Origin: Acidocella sp.
GTDB taxonomy: Bacteria; Pseudomonadota; Alphaproteobacteria; Acetobacterales; Acetobacteraceae
Direction: 5' to 3'
DNA length: 44,679 nt
NCBI GenBank assembly: GCA_027308685.1
Contig: DAIDEE010000054.1
Location: 1-44,679, forward strand
In this document: one piece after another, positions 37,014 to 44,679 of the stretch
How positions within the stretch are numbered: the stretch's first letter is position 1
How the letters are laid out: each line of letters opens with the position of its first letter
Made by a program: the position numbers and the translations under genes
The notes under the pieces: generated by a model
What the model was told of the DNA's origin: nothing
What the model saw: the letters and a program-made list of their open reading frames with translations, nothing else
Databases searched by the model: none

Positions 37014-37877
37014 ATGCAATGTTCCCGCCGCACCTTGCTCATCACCGCCCTCAGCCTGCCAAGCCTCGCTTGCGCGGCCTCACCCCTTCACGTTGTCGCG
37101 GCGGAAAACATGTACGGCGACATCGCCACCCAACTCGGCGGCCCGCTGGTCTGCGTCTCCAGCATCCTCAACAACCCCAATCAAGACCCGCATCTGTTCT
37201 CCGCCACCCCCTCGGTCGCCCGCGGCTTGGCGGTCGCCGATATCGTGATCGTCAATGGCGCTGACTACGACCCCTGGATGGCCGGCCTGCTGGCCGCCCA
37301 GCCCACACCCAACCGCGTTGTCATTACCGTATCAGACCTATTAGGCCGCAAACCCGGCGACAACCCGCATCTCTGGTACGACCCCGCTGCCATCCCGGCC
37401 CTCACGCAGGCACTAACCCCCGTGCTGACCGCCAAAGACCCCGCCAACACCAGCCTCTATCAGCACAACGCCGCCAGGCTCCTCACATCGCTCGCCCCCA
37501 TCCACGCCCGGATCTCTGCCATGCGTGCCAAATATATTGGCACCAAAGTTACCGCCACCGAGCCCGTTTTCGGCCTCATGGCGGCGGCGTTGGGCTTTGA
37601 GATGCGTAACCAGAATTTCCAGCGGGCGGTGATGAATGGCACTGAACCCGCGCCGTCTGAGGTTGCGGCCTTCGAGAGTGATTTGCGCCGCAACGCGGTT
37701 AAAATCATGTTCTATAATGCTCAGGTGACTGACGACCTCACCACCACCATGCTCGGCCTTGCCCACCACGCCGGTGTCGCCGTGGTGGGTGTCACTGAAA
37801 CCGAACCAGCAGGCATCAGCTATCAAAATTGGCTAAACAATGGACTTGACGCGGTTGATAAGGCACTCACGCCTTAG
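37014..37877 (+). CDS. Metal ABC transporter substrate-binding protein (ZnuA/TroA family)
   Basis: 287 residues; ATG 37014 is used because the earlier ATG at 36997 is in another frame. Signal peptide MQCSRRTLLITALSLPSLACA (RR-containing, cleaved after ACA or AA) then a TroA-like fold: metal ligands H60 (QDPHLF), H119 (DNPHLW) and, in place of the usual third His, E183 (ATEPVFG); a fourth acidic ligand probably lies in VTETEPAG. There is no His-rich loop. It captures Zn2+ or Mn2+ in the periplasm for the ATPase and permease that follow. The His-to-Glu change leaves the metal uncertain. Confidence 0.88.
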   Translation: MQCSRRTLLITALSLPSLACAASPLHVVAAENMYGDIATQLGGPLVCVSSILNNPNQDPHLFSATPSVARGLAVADIVIVNGADYDPWMAGLLAAQPTPNRVVITVSDLLGRKPGDNPHLWYDPAAIPALTQALTPVLTAKDPANTSLYQHNAARLLTSLAPIHARISAMRAKYIGTKVTATEPVFGLMAAALGFEMRNQNFQRAVMNGTEPAPSEVAAFESDLRRNAVKIMFYNAQVTDDLTTTMLGLAHHAGVAVVGVTETEPAGISYQNWLNNGLDAVDKALTP

Positions 37878-38669
37878 ATGATGATTAACCTTGAAAACGT
37901 AACCATCGCCCGCGGCGGCAACATCGTGCTGCGCAACATCAGCCTCGCCATCCGGCCTGGTGAATTCATCGGCGTGCTGGGCCCCAACGGTGCCGGCAAA
38001 ACCACGTTGTTTCGTGCAATCCTGGGCCTGCAACCCATCGGCAGCGGCACCATCAGCGTGTTTGGTGCGGCCCCTACCAGCGGCAGCCCCGCCATCGGCT
38101 ACATGCCGCAAACCCGGGCTGGGCAATCCGGCCAAAGTCTCTGCGGGTTCGACGTTTTGGCCAACGCCGCCACCGGCCATCATTTTGGCCTGCCGCTTAT
38201 CAGCCCGGCCATCAAAACTGAAGTGACTGCGGCGCTGAAAGCGGTTGATGCCGAGAGCCTGGCCGCCCGCCCGCTCGCGGCTCTCTCCGGTGGCCAGCGC
38301 CAGCGCCTGCTGCTGGCCGCCGCCTTACTTGGTGCGCCGAAACTCCTGCTGCTGGATGAACCCCTCATCAGCCTCGACCCCGCAGCACAAGCCAGTATCA
38401 TCGCGCTCATCCATCGCTTGCAGCAAACCCACGGCCTCACCGTGCTGTTCGCCGCGCACGACATCAACCCGCTGCTCGGCGTGATGGACCGCGTGCTCTA
38501 TCTCAGCGGCGGCAATGCAGCGCTCGGCACAGTGGACGACATCATCACCACCCAAACCCTCTCGAAGCTCTACAACGCTGACATCGAGGTTCTGCGCGCC
38601 GCCGGCCGCATTTTCGTGCTCTCCGACCGCCCGGACCACCACCACGCCTGCGGTCATGACCATGCTTAG
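37878..38669 (+). CDS. Metal ABC transporter ATP-binding protein (ZnuC-like)
   Basis: 263 residues, starting directly after the binding-protein stop (ATG at 37878, no gap). Walker A GPNGAGKT (35-42), Q-loop MPQTRAG, signature LSGGQ (136-140), Walker B LLLLDEP (D160-E161), and H-loop AAHD. The C-terminus is His-rich (DHHHACGHDHA), which suggests metal sensing or buffering at the membrane, as in some ZnuC relatives. The last bases overlap the permease start. Confidence 0.92.
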   Translation: MMINLENVTIARGGNIVLRNISLAIRPGEFIGVLGPNGAGKTTLFRAILGLQPIGSGTISVFGAAPTSGSPAIGYMPQTRAGQSGQSLCGFDVLANAATGHHFGLPLISPAIKTEVTAALKAVDAESLAARPLAALSGGQRQRLLLAAALLGAPKLLLLDEPLISLDPAAQASIIALIHRLQQTHGLTVLFAAHDINPLLGVMDRVLYLSGGNAALGTVDDIITTQTLSKLYNADIEVLRAAGRIFVLSDRPDHHHACGHDHA

Positions 38670-39441
38670 TTACGACTTCATGCGCCATGCCTTCGCCGCC
38701 GCCGGTATTGTTGCTGTGCTCTCCGGCTTCGTCGGATATTTTCTGGTTCTACGCGGCCAGGCGTTTGCCGGTCATGCGCTCTCGCATGTCGGTTTTGCCG
38801 GCGCCACCGGGGCGGTGCTCATCGGCGCCTCACCATTGGTGGGTATGCTCGCCGTCACCACCATCGGCGGGGTGCTCATGGGGGCACTTGGCGAAAAACT
38901 GGCAGAGCGCGATATCGCGATCGGCGTCATCCTCACCATGTCGCTTGGCCTTGGCCTGTTGTTCCTGCATTTCTTCACGGCCTACGCAACGCAAGCCACC
39001 GCTTTGCTGTTTGGCGACGTCCTCGGAGTCTCGCTCGCCACCATCTATTCCTTGCTGGCACTCTCGCTCATCACCCTGGTCATATTGGGCACCATCTCCC
39101 GGCCGCTGCTGTTCGCAAGCATCAGCCCTGAACTCGCTGAAGCCAAAGGCGTCAATTTGCGGGCCTACAGCTTCATCTTCCTTGGCCTCGTCGGCCTCAC
39201 CACGGCGGCCTGCGCTCAAATTGTCGGCGTTCTCCTCGTCTTTGCCCTGATGGTCGGCCCCGCCGCCACCTCGCAACGTCTCACCACCCGCGTCACCCCC
39301 GGCCTCATCCTCGCCGCCGGCATCGCCCTCGCCGAAGCCTGGTCAGGCATCGCCCTCTCCTATGCGACCGACTGGCCCGCCAGCTTCTGGATCGCCACCC
39401 TGAGCGGCAGCATCTACCTGGCGGCGAGTGCGTTAAAATGA
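38662..39441 (+). CDS. Metal ABC transporter permease (ZnuB-like)
   Basis: 259 residues from ATG 38662 (another Met two codons earlier at 38656 is possible), overlapping the ATPase gene by eight bases. About eight hydrophobic helices. Family features: VLRGQAFAGHALSHVGFAGA early on, ERDIAIGVILTMSLGLG and AEAKGVNLRAYSFIFLGLVG. ABC-3 type permeases of this kind move zinc, manganese or iron. It completes the three-gene importer, arranged in the order binding protein, ATPase, permease. Confidence 0.9.
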   Translation: MLSYDFMRHAFAAAGIVAVLSGFVGYFLVLRGQAFAGHALSHVGFAGATGAVLIGASPLVGMLAVTTIGGVLMGALGEKLAERDIAIGVILTMSLGLGLLFLHFFTAYATQATALLFGDVLGVSLATIYSLLALSLITLVILGTISRPLLFASISPELAEAKGVNLRAYSFIFLGLVGLTTAACAQIVGVLLVFALMVGPAATSQRLTTRVTPGLILAAGIALAEAWSGIALSYATDWPASFWIATLSGSIYLAASALK

Positions 39442-39455
39442 ACCTAACAAAAAGC

Positions 39456-39491
39456 GGCCGCCCAATAGTGTTGCAACACCTCGGAGCGGCC
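39456..39491. other. Hairpin after the metal importer
   Basis: Stem GGCCGC/GCGGCC around an inner perfect 12-bp palindrome GTGTTGCAACAC (39468-39479), then CCCCTTATTT. Probably part of the transcript end of the importer operon; no strong U-tract. Confidence 0.4.
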
Positions 39492-39589
39492 CCTTATTTA
39501 GCGCCTGGCCGTATGCGGTGGCCGCCCATTACGGAGCAACCGCAAGTGTGAATCAGCCTCTCATTAAGTAGTCAGAATGTGGTCTGCGC

Positions 39590-39616
39590 GGGGGCTTTGC
39601 CGCGGGCCAAGCCCCC
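39590..39616 (-). terminator. Possible hairpin terminator of the MFS gene
   Basis: On the minus strand GGGGGCTT, an 11-base loop, AAGCCCCC, seven bases past the MFS stop codon. Strong GC stem but no U-run, so it may be rho-dependent or a bidirectional end with the importer operon. Confidence 0.4.
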
Positions 39617-39622
39617 GGGCTC

Positions 39623-40846
39623 TTAGGCCACCGATCTCGCTTCCATGGCGACGTTACGCTTCTCAGGGCCGAACACCATCAGAACGATCAGCACCACCGC
39701 CACGGTCGATGCCACCAGCATCAGGGCGTATCCGTAATCGCCGCCATGGCTGGCGCCAATCCCGGCCTGAATAGGTGTGTTGAATGAGGCGATGAAATTG
39801 CCGAGCTGATAGACGAAGCCAGGGAACACGCCGCGGATTTCCGATGGTGATAGTTCGTTAAGGTGGGCAGGCACCACGCCCCAGGCGCCTTGCACAGCGA
39901 ACTGCATCACAAAGGCGGCAATCGCAATGGCGACCGCCGAGGTTCCGTGCGACCAGAAATAAACCGCGCAGAGCGACATGGTGCAGGCCAGGCCAATGGC
40001 CCAGCGGCGGCCAATTTTCTGGCTGAGCAGGCCAAAGCAGATACCGCCCAAAATCGCCCCGATATTATACACGATCACGATATTGGTTAGCGTGCCATGG
40101 TCAAATTTCATCTGCTTACCCAGATACAGCAGAGGATAAATATCCTGTGTTCCGTGCGAGAAGAAATTGAAGGCGGTCATCATCAGCACGCCGTAAATGA
40201 CCAGCTTGGCGTTGCCTTGCAGCACGCGCATGAGAGACACCGGCGGCCGGGAATGAATTTTCTGGAAAGCCGGGCTTTCCTGCACGGTGGCATTGATGAA
40301 AAAAATCAGCAGAGCCGGTGTTGCCCCGATGAAGAACATCCCGCGCCAGCCCACATACTGATAGACAAATCCGAACAGCAGGGTGGCCAGCAAATAGCCT
40401 GTCGGATAGCCGGCTTGCAGCAGGCCCGAAACCCAACCGCGCCAACGTTCGGGAATGGTTTCCATGGCCAATGAGCTTCCCACGCCCCATTCGCCGCCCA
40501 TGGCGATGCCGAACAAGGTGCGAATGACCAGGAACGAGCTGAAAGACCAGGCGAAGCCGCTAAGGGCCTCGAAAAGTGAATAAAGCACGATTACCAGCAT
40601 CAAAATCGGCTTACGGCCATGCTTGTCAGCCAACCGGCCAAAAATCAGCGCCCCAATGGCGCGTGTGGCAAGCGTCAATGTGATAGCAAAGGTGATGGAG
40701 GTAATGCTGACGCCAAATTCCTTGGCCACGGCAGCAAATGTGAAAATAAGGATAAAGAAGTCGAACGCATCGAGCGTCCACCCCAAAAACGCCGCAATCA
40801 CCACATTGCGCGCGCGCGACAGATCTTCCCCAGTTGTACCCGACAT
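39623..40846 (-). CDS. MFS transporter, SHS/Jen1-like carboxylate (sialate-type) symporter
   Basis: 407 residues from ATG 40846, with GGGAGA six bases upstream; a TTG at 40858 is rejected. Twelve hydrophobic segments. Motif A is GRLADKHGRKP in the 2-3 loop. AFLGWTLDAFDFFILIFTF in helix 1 and GIAMGGEWGVGSSLAMETIP in helices 4-5 match the sialate:H+ symporter / lactate permease Jen1 group (and, less closely, the aromatic acid family). It probably imports an organic acid. Alone on its strand, with a tRNA gene about 95 bases upstream. Substrate not determined. Confidence 0.86.
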   Translation of the reverse strand: MSGTTGEDLSRARNVVIAAFLGWTLDAFDFFILIFTFAAVAKEFGVSITSITFAITLTLATRAIGALIFGRLADKHGRKPILMLVIVLYSLFEALSGFAWSFSSFLVIRTLFGIAMGGEWGVGSSLAMETIPERWRGWVSGLLQAGYPTGYLLATLLFGFVYQYVGWRGMFFIGATPALLIFFINATVQESPAFQKIHSRPPVSLMRVLQGNAKLVIYGVLMMTAFNFFSHGTQDIYPLLYLGKQMKFDHGTLTNIVIVYNIGAILGGICFGLLSQKIGRRWAIGLACTMSLCAVYFWSHGTSAVAIAIAAFVMQFAVQGAWGVVPAHLNELSPSEIRGVFPGFVYQLGNFIASFNTPIQAGIGASHGGDYGYALMLVASTVAVVLIVLMVFGPEKRNVAMEARSVA

Positions 40847-40941
40847 TTTATCTCCCAATTGAGCAATATTATTTCAACAGTAACCGCAAAGGGCTCTGTT
40901 GCAAATAGTTCATAAGTCTGAAAATTCTTTACAGCGGGAAA

Positions 40942-41019
40942 TGGTCGGAGTGAGAGGATTCGAACCTCCGGCCCCTGCGTTCCGAACACAGTACTCTAAC
41001 CAGGCTGAGCTACACTCCG
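40942..41019 (-). tRNA. tRNA-Pro (CGG), CCA encoded, with A37
   Basis: On the minus strand: acceptor CGGAGTG / CACTCCG, D-arm GCTC...GAGT with loop AGCCTGGTTA, anticodon arm CTGTG-TTCGGAA-CGCAG, variable GGGCC, T-arm GGAGG-TTCGAAT-CCTCT, discriminator A73, then genomic CCA. Anticodon CGG plus C1-G72 and A73 are proline identity elements. Position 37 is A, not the G37 of usual proline tRNAs. Wobble pairs occur at 10-25 (G-U), 30-40 (U-G) and 49-65 (G-U). Confidence 0.95.
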
Positions 41020-41175
41020 ATGCTGGCCCTATAGCCGAAGCCACCGCCACGCGGCAAGGGGCGGGCAGGGTGGCATTTTGGGCATGCGGCGGCTTATGGC
41101 GTTTCTAAACCCTTAAAAATTAAAAAACCTCATGATATCAATTATTCATAGCCATAAGTGAAGCTAATATGTTAA

Positions 41176-41199
41176 GAGCCCTGCCATGTGCAGGCTCTG
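41176..41199 (+). promoter_or_regulatory. Hairpin before the amidase gene covering the likely ribosome site
   Basis: AGAGC-C-CTGC, loop CATGT, GCAG-GCTCT. The right arm holds the only AGG (41193-41195) at proper distance from ATG 41204. In RNA the site would be paired. Confidence 0.4.
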
Positions 41200-41203
41200 T
41201 AAC

Positions 41204-42031
41204 ATGAAACGGCGGCATTTTGGCCAGGCTCTTTTGGGCCTGGGCGCTGGCATGGCCATCGCGCGGCCACTCACAGCTGAGGCCTTGCCCGCCCATCCGC
41301 TGCCCCTGGTGATGCTGGACCCTGGGCATGGCGGCCACGACCCTGGGGCGATGGCTCCCGACGGCACCGAGGAAAAAACCATCACCTTGTCCTCAGCGTT
41401 CGCCTTGCGTAGGGCGCTGTTGGCCACCGGCCGTTACCGCGTGGCCATGACCCGCACGCATGACCAGTTTATCGCTTTAGAACAACGGGTTGCCATCGCG
41501 GTAGGCGCTAAAGCCGACCTGTTTATCTCGATGCACTGCGACCATCTGCCGGAGGCCGATTTGCGTGGCGCCAGCATTTTCACGCTCTCCTCTGATGCTT
41601 CCGACAGCCTGGCCGCCAGCATCGCTTCAGATGAAAACCAAGCCGACAGTTTTGCCGGCCCCAACATGCCGGGCGTCTCGCCGCAGGTTGCCAGCGTGCT
41701 GGCCAGTCTGGAGACCCGCGCGACCCGCATCAGTTCCGCCAACTTCGCGCATGATATCCGTAATTCCTTCAAGGGCACGGTCCCCTTGCTGCCAGACCCC
41801 TTGCGCAGCGCTAATTTTGCGGTGCTGCGAGACCCCTCGGTGCCAAGCAACCTGCTGGAAATGGGATGCTTAACCAACCCGCTGGATGAAAAATTGCTGC
41901 GCAGCCCGGCGCACCGCAGGGAAATGGCCGCGCGCCTGACCGCCGCCATCGATTTATATTTCGACCAACACGCCCCACCGTCCTCGCCGCACAAGGCAAA
42001 GCCGCATAAAACCAGTTGGCGGACCAGCTAA
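41204..42031 (+). CDS. amiC: N-acetylmuramoyl-L-alanine amidase (AmiC-type)
   Basis: 275 residues from ATG 41204; an ATG at 41186 is in frame but lies within the hairpin. Twin-arginine-like signal (MKRRHFGQALLGLGAGMAIA), then an Amidase_3 domain: zinc ligands H42 (LDPGHGG), E56/E57 (GTEEKT) and H111 (SMHCD), and catalytic E219 (LLEMGCLTN). It cleaves the lactyl-alanine bond between glycan and stem peptide during cell separation. No AMIN domain, so it is a short form. Followed 87 bases later by PBP1A, another wall gene. Confidence 0.93.
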   Translation: MKRRHFGQALLGLGAGMAIARPLTAEALPAHPLPLVMLDPGHGGHDPGAMAPDGTEEKTITLSSAFALRRALLATGRYRVAMTRTHDQFIALEQRVAIAVGAKADLFISMHCDHLPEADLRGASIFTLSSDASDSLAASIASDENQADSFAGPNMPGVSPQVASVLASLETRATRISSANFAHDIRNSFKGTVPLLPDPLRSANFAVLRDPSVPSNLLEMGCLTNPLDEKLLRSPAHRREMAARLTAAIDLYFDQHAPPSSPHKAKPHKTSWRTS

Positions 42032-42118
42032 ATCCTCGGCGCAGCGATGCACGCAATATTGAGACAATTTAAGCCTGAGCGCCTCGCGGTCGTGACCGGG
42101 CGATGCTAATGAGCCTGC

Positions 42119-44679
42119 ATGTCTGATCCGATAGGCCCATTTTCCGCTGGCGAACGCCTCACCCCTAATCGCGGCGATGCGCCTCGTAACCCCAAGGCTA
42201 AACCGCCCGGCAAGCAGCGCAAGCAGCGCCCGCCGCGTAAGCATCGCAGCTTCCTGGGCTTTCTTGCCAGTTTTTTCGTCACCGGCCTGTACCGCTTTGG
42301 CGTCATTGCCATCGTACTGGCGCTGCTGGTCGGCGGCGGCGGCTTTTATGTCCTCAACGCCGGTCTGCCAGGGGTGGAAACCCTGAAAAACTATCGGCCA
42401 CCGTTGGAAAGCCGGGTTTACGCCAGTAATTTTCAGTTGGTCTCGGAACTCGCCGACCAGCACCGCATTTACGTGCCGTACGACCGGATCCCGCCGCTGG
42501 TGGCGCAAGCCTTCATCTCGGCTGAAGACCGTAATTTTTGGGTTGACCCTGGCATCGACCCCGTCGCCATCGTGCGTGCCGGCTTTACGGACCTGATGCG
42601 CGTTGGCTCCGACCGCCGCCCGCTTGGCGCGTCCACCATCACCCAGCAGGTGGTCAAAAATATGTTGCTGGATAACCGCATAAATTTTGCCCGCAAAATC
42701 AAGGAAGCCATTCTGGCGGTGCGGATCAGCGGGGCCATGAGCAAGCAGCAGATCCTCACCATCTACCTGAATGAGATTTACCTGGGCAGTAATTCCTACG
42801 GTGTGGCCGCTGCCGCGCAGGCGTATTTCGACAAGCCGCTCAGCCAACTCACCATCGCCGAGGCGGCCTCATTAGGCGCATTGCCCAAGGCACCAAGCTC
42901 TTACGACCCCTTCCGCCATCCGCAACAAGCGCTAGAGCGCCGCAACTGGGTGATCGGCCGGATGTTGGATGACGGTGCCATTTCCGCCGCCGATGCCAAA
43001 ACGGCTATGGCTCAACCTTTGTTACCCCGCGCCGGCGGCGAAAAACTCACCGTGCAGCATGCCGGCTATTTCGCCGACGCCGTGCAGCAGGAGGTGGTGG
43101 ACCGCTTCGGTGCCGATATGGCCAGCCAGGGCGGCCTGATCATTCGCACCAGCCTAGAGCCAAAATTACAGGTCGCTGCCGAAACCGCCGTGCGCAATGG
43201 GTTACAGCGCTACGACCACCAATTCGGCGGCTGGCACGGGCTGGTAGGCCATGTTGACGACCCTGCCATCGAACAAAACTGGCAGGCTGATCTTGGCAAG
43301 CAGCCCACCCCGCCAGGGATGCGCGAAAACTGGCATCTGGCGGTGGTGCTTTCCATTACCCCCACGTCAGCCAGACTTGGTTACACCGACAATTCCGGAC
43401 AGGCCGGGGCCAGTACCGCCCATATCGGTACCATAGCTCTGGCAGACATCCGCTGGGCGCGGCCATGGGTGAATGGCCAGCCCGGTGCAGCACCGCACAC
43501 CATGGGCCAGGTTCTTAACCCCGGCGATTTCGTGATGGTATCACCCGGTGCCAAACCCGATAGTTTCGCCCTTGAGCAAATTCCCAACGTGCAAGGCGCC
43601 CTTATCTGCATGGACCCGCGCACTGGCCGGGTGCTCGCTATGGTTGGCGGCTGGAGCCATGATATCAGCCCGTTCGATCGCGCCACCCAGGCGCAGCGCC
43701 AGCCCGGCTCGTCGGTAAAGCCCTTCGTGTATCTCACCGCCATGCAACAAAATATCCAACCGGATGCGCCGGTGCTCGACGCCCCCTTCGTGCAACAAAT
43801 GCCCGACGGCACCACCTATCGCCCAGGTAATTTCGAGGATAATTTCCAGGGGCCGGTGCCGATCTACCACGCCCTCGAACTCTCCATGAACCTTGCCACG
43901 CTTAACCTCGCGCGTACCGTGGGGCTGGATAACATCGCCCGGAATTTTGAGAGCTTCGGCATCATCAACCAGATGCCGCCATACTACCCTTCAGCCATCG
44001 GGGCGATCGACACCACTTTGTGGAAAATGGTCACCGGCTATGCGGCACTCGATGAATACGGCCGCCAGGTCACTCCTTCATTGATCGACAGCGTCACCGA
44101 CCCGGACGGTAAAATTCTATATCAGGCCGACACCGGCCCCGCGTGCGATAATTGTGTGGCGGGTGACCCCGCCCAGCCGCCGAAGCTCAGCTATTCAGGC
44201 CAGCAACTGGCTGACCCGGACAGCGTGTTTCAGGATATTACCATGATGAAAGGCGTCGTGCTTCGCGGCACCGGCACGCCCGCCGTGGTGGGCATCAAAC
44301 AGCCGGTGGCTGGCAAAACCGGCACCACCAATAATTTCAACGACACCTGGTTCATCGGCTTCACCCCCGGTGTGCTCACCGGGTGTTGGGTGGGCTTTGA
44401 TAAACCGCAAAGCCTGGGCAACGACCAAACCGGCGGCGCGGTATGCGGCCCGATTTGGAATGAGTTCATGAAAACGGCACTCGAAGGCCAGCCCGACATC
44501 GATTTTGCGGTACCGCCCGGCGACACGCTGCAACAAACCGGCGGCGTGACCGAAGCCTTCAAAACCGGTCAGTCGCCGGGCGCCCAGACCAACGATAATC
44601 TGCTGGCTGGCAGTCCCGCTAACATTCCCGCCGGCGCTGCCCCCACCCAGCCGGGCCAACCAGGCCAGCCAACGCCGCC
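42119..44679 (+). CDS. mrcA: Penicillin-binding protein 1A, bifunctional (3' end cut by window)
   Basis: 853 codons visible, no stop before the window edge. A basic Pro/Lys-rich cytoplasmic tail (1-45), one membrane helix (about 58-80), the GT51 transglycosylase (E136 in SAEDRNFW, then GASTITQQVVKNMLL and IYLNEIYLG), an OB/linker region, and the transpeptidase: S531-x-x-K534 (GSSVKPF), S589-M-N591 and K733-T-G735 (GKTGTTNNF). The end is Pro/Gln/Gly-rich, as in many PBP1A tails. It polymerises and cross-links peptidoglycan. Follows the amidase on the same strand. Confidence 0.96.
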   Translation, partial: MSDPIGPFSAGERLTPNRGDAPRNPKAKPPGKQRKQRPPRKHRSFLGFLASFFVTGLYRFGVIAIVLALLVGGGGFYVLNAGLPGVETLKNYRPPLESRVYASNFQLVSELADQHRIYVPYDRIPPLVAQAFISAEDRNFWVDPGIDPVAIVRAGFTDLMRVGSDRRPLGASTITQQVVKNMLLDNRINFARKIKEAILAVRISGAMSKQQILTIYLNEIYLGSNSYGVAAAAQAYFDKPLSQLTIAEAASLGALPKAPSSYDPFRHPQQALERRNWVIGRMLDDGAISAADAKTAMAQPLLPRAGGEKLTVQHAGYFADAVQQEVVDRFGADMASQGGLIIRTSLEPKLQVAAETAVRNGLQRYDHQFGGWHGLVGHVDDPAIEQNWQADLGKQPTPPGMRENWHLAVVLSITPTSARLGYTDNSGQAGASTAHIGTIALADIRWARPWVNGQPGAAPHTMGQVLNPGDFVMVSPGAKPDSFALEQIPNVQGALICMDPRTGRVLAMVGGWSHDISPFDRATQAQRQPGSSVKPFVYLTAMQQNIQPDAPVLDAPFVQQMPDGTTYRPGNFEDNFQGPVPIYHALELSMNLATLNLARTVGLDNIARNFESFGIINQMPPYYPSAIGAIDTTLWKMVTGYAALDEYGRQVTPSLIDSVTDPDGKILYQADTGPACDNCVAGDPAQPPKLSYSGQQLADPDSVFQDITMMKGVVLRGTGTPAVVGIKQPVAGKTGTTNNFNDTWFIGFTPGVLTGCWVGFDKPQSLGNDQTGGAVCGPIWNEFMKTALEGQPDIDFAVPPGDTLQQTGGVTEAFKTGQSPGAQTNDNLLAGSPANIPAGAAPTQPGQPGQPTP

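Noticed and set aside
36997..37248. Reading frame from the first ATG (36997) as the real start of the metal-binding protein
   Set aside because: It is in a different frame, gives no signal peptide and no metal motifs; the ATG at 37014 does.
40858..41203. tRNA gene as a possible integration site for a genomic island
   Set aside because: No integrase, no repeated tRNA end and no change in gene type on either side were found.
41954..42847. 297-codon open frame on the minus strand over amiC end and mrcA start
   Set aside because: Antisense to the transglycosylase domain of PBP1A, whose motifs are all intact; no independent evidence for coding.

Overview
The window reads as ordinary, dense alphaproteobacterial chromosome, most likely from the Rhodospirillales/Acetobacteraceae. 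Several features point there: an alpha-type SspB, a Usg-family protein, a fur gene close to tsaB-rimI, the miaB-phoH-ybeY-corC order, a GLOD5-like VOC protein, OlsB, CIRCE-controlled groESL and moderately high GC. A Tat-exported HiPIP and a multidrug pump would suit an acidophilic genus such as Acidocella or Acidiphilium, but that is inference. No phage, transposase, integrase or CRISPR array was seen.

Layout. 1-9.1 kb is accessory-like: the end of a DsrE-family gene, a HiPIP, a methyltransferase, a chemoreceptor with one membrane anchor, a MaoC protein, a divergent TetR / EmrA-EmrB efflux unit with a perfect 11-bp inverted-repeat operator, a PAQR membrane protein, two very small genes and a YoaK protein. 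9.1-12.8 kb (minus) is miaB-phoH-ybeY-corC, with overlapping or nearly touching genes. 12.9-20 kb holds trhO and then an envelope polysaccharide/lipid cluster: plsC, an RgpF-type protein, a methyltransferase-glycosyltransferase fusion, UDP-glucose dehydrogenase and a divergent WecA/MraY-like transferase. 20-21.8 kb has phaB, a 136-bp imperfect palindrome and an EamA exporter.

21.6-29.6 kb (minus) is a tightly packed run: sspB-fumA-VOC-queA-tgt-queG-accD-folC. It combines ClpXP adaptor, TCA cycle, queuosine, fatty-acid and folate functions. 29.7-33.5 kb holds olsB and fur (overlapping), tusA, and the nfuA-rutE-tsaB-rimI run. A ferritin-like gene at 33.7 kb has a near-perfect classical Fur box, so the window contains both a Fur-family regulator and a likely target. 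usg and CIRCE-regulated groESL follow, then a zinc/manganese-type ABC importer (37.0-39.4 kb), an MFS carboxylate-type transporter, a tRNA-Pro(CGG), a cell-wall amidase and the start of a penicillin-binding protein 1A cut by the window edge.

No clearly new multi-gene system was found. The best second-look items are the tRNA-Pro(CGG) with A37 in place of the near-universal G37, the 136-bp palindrome after phaB, the chemoreceptor whose Cache domain is predicted to be cytoplasmic, the Fur box before a ferritin-like gene, the 142-bp convergent overlap of folC with an exporter gene, and two TTG start codons embedded in TTGA overlaps.
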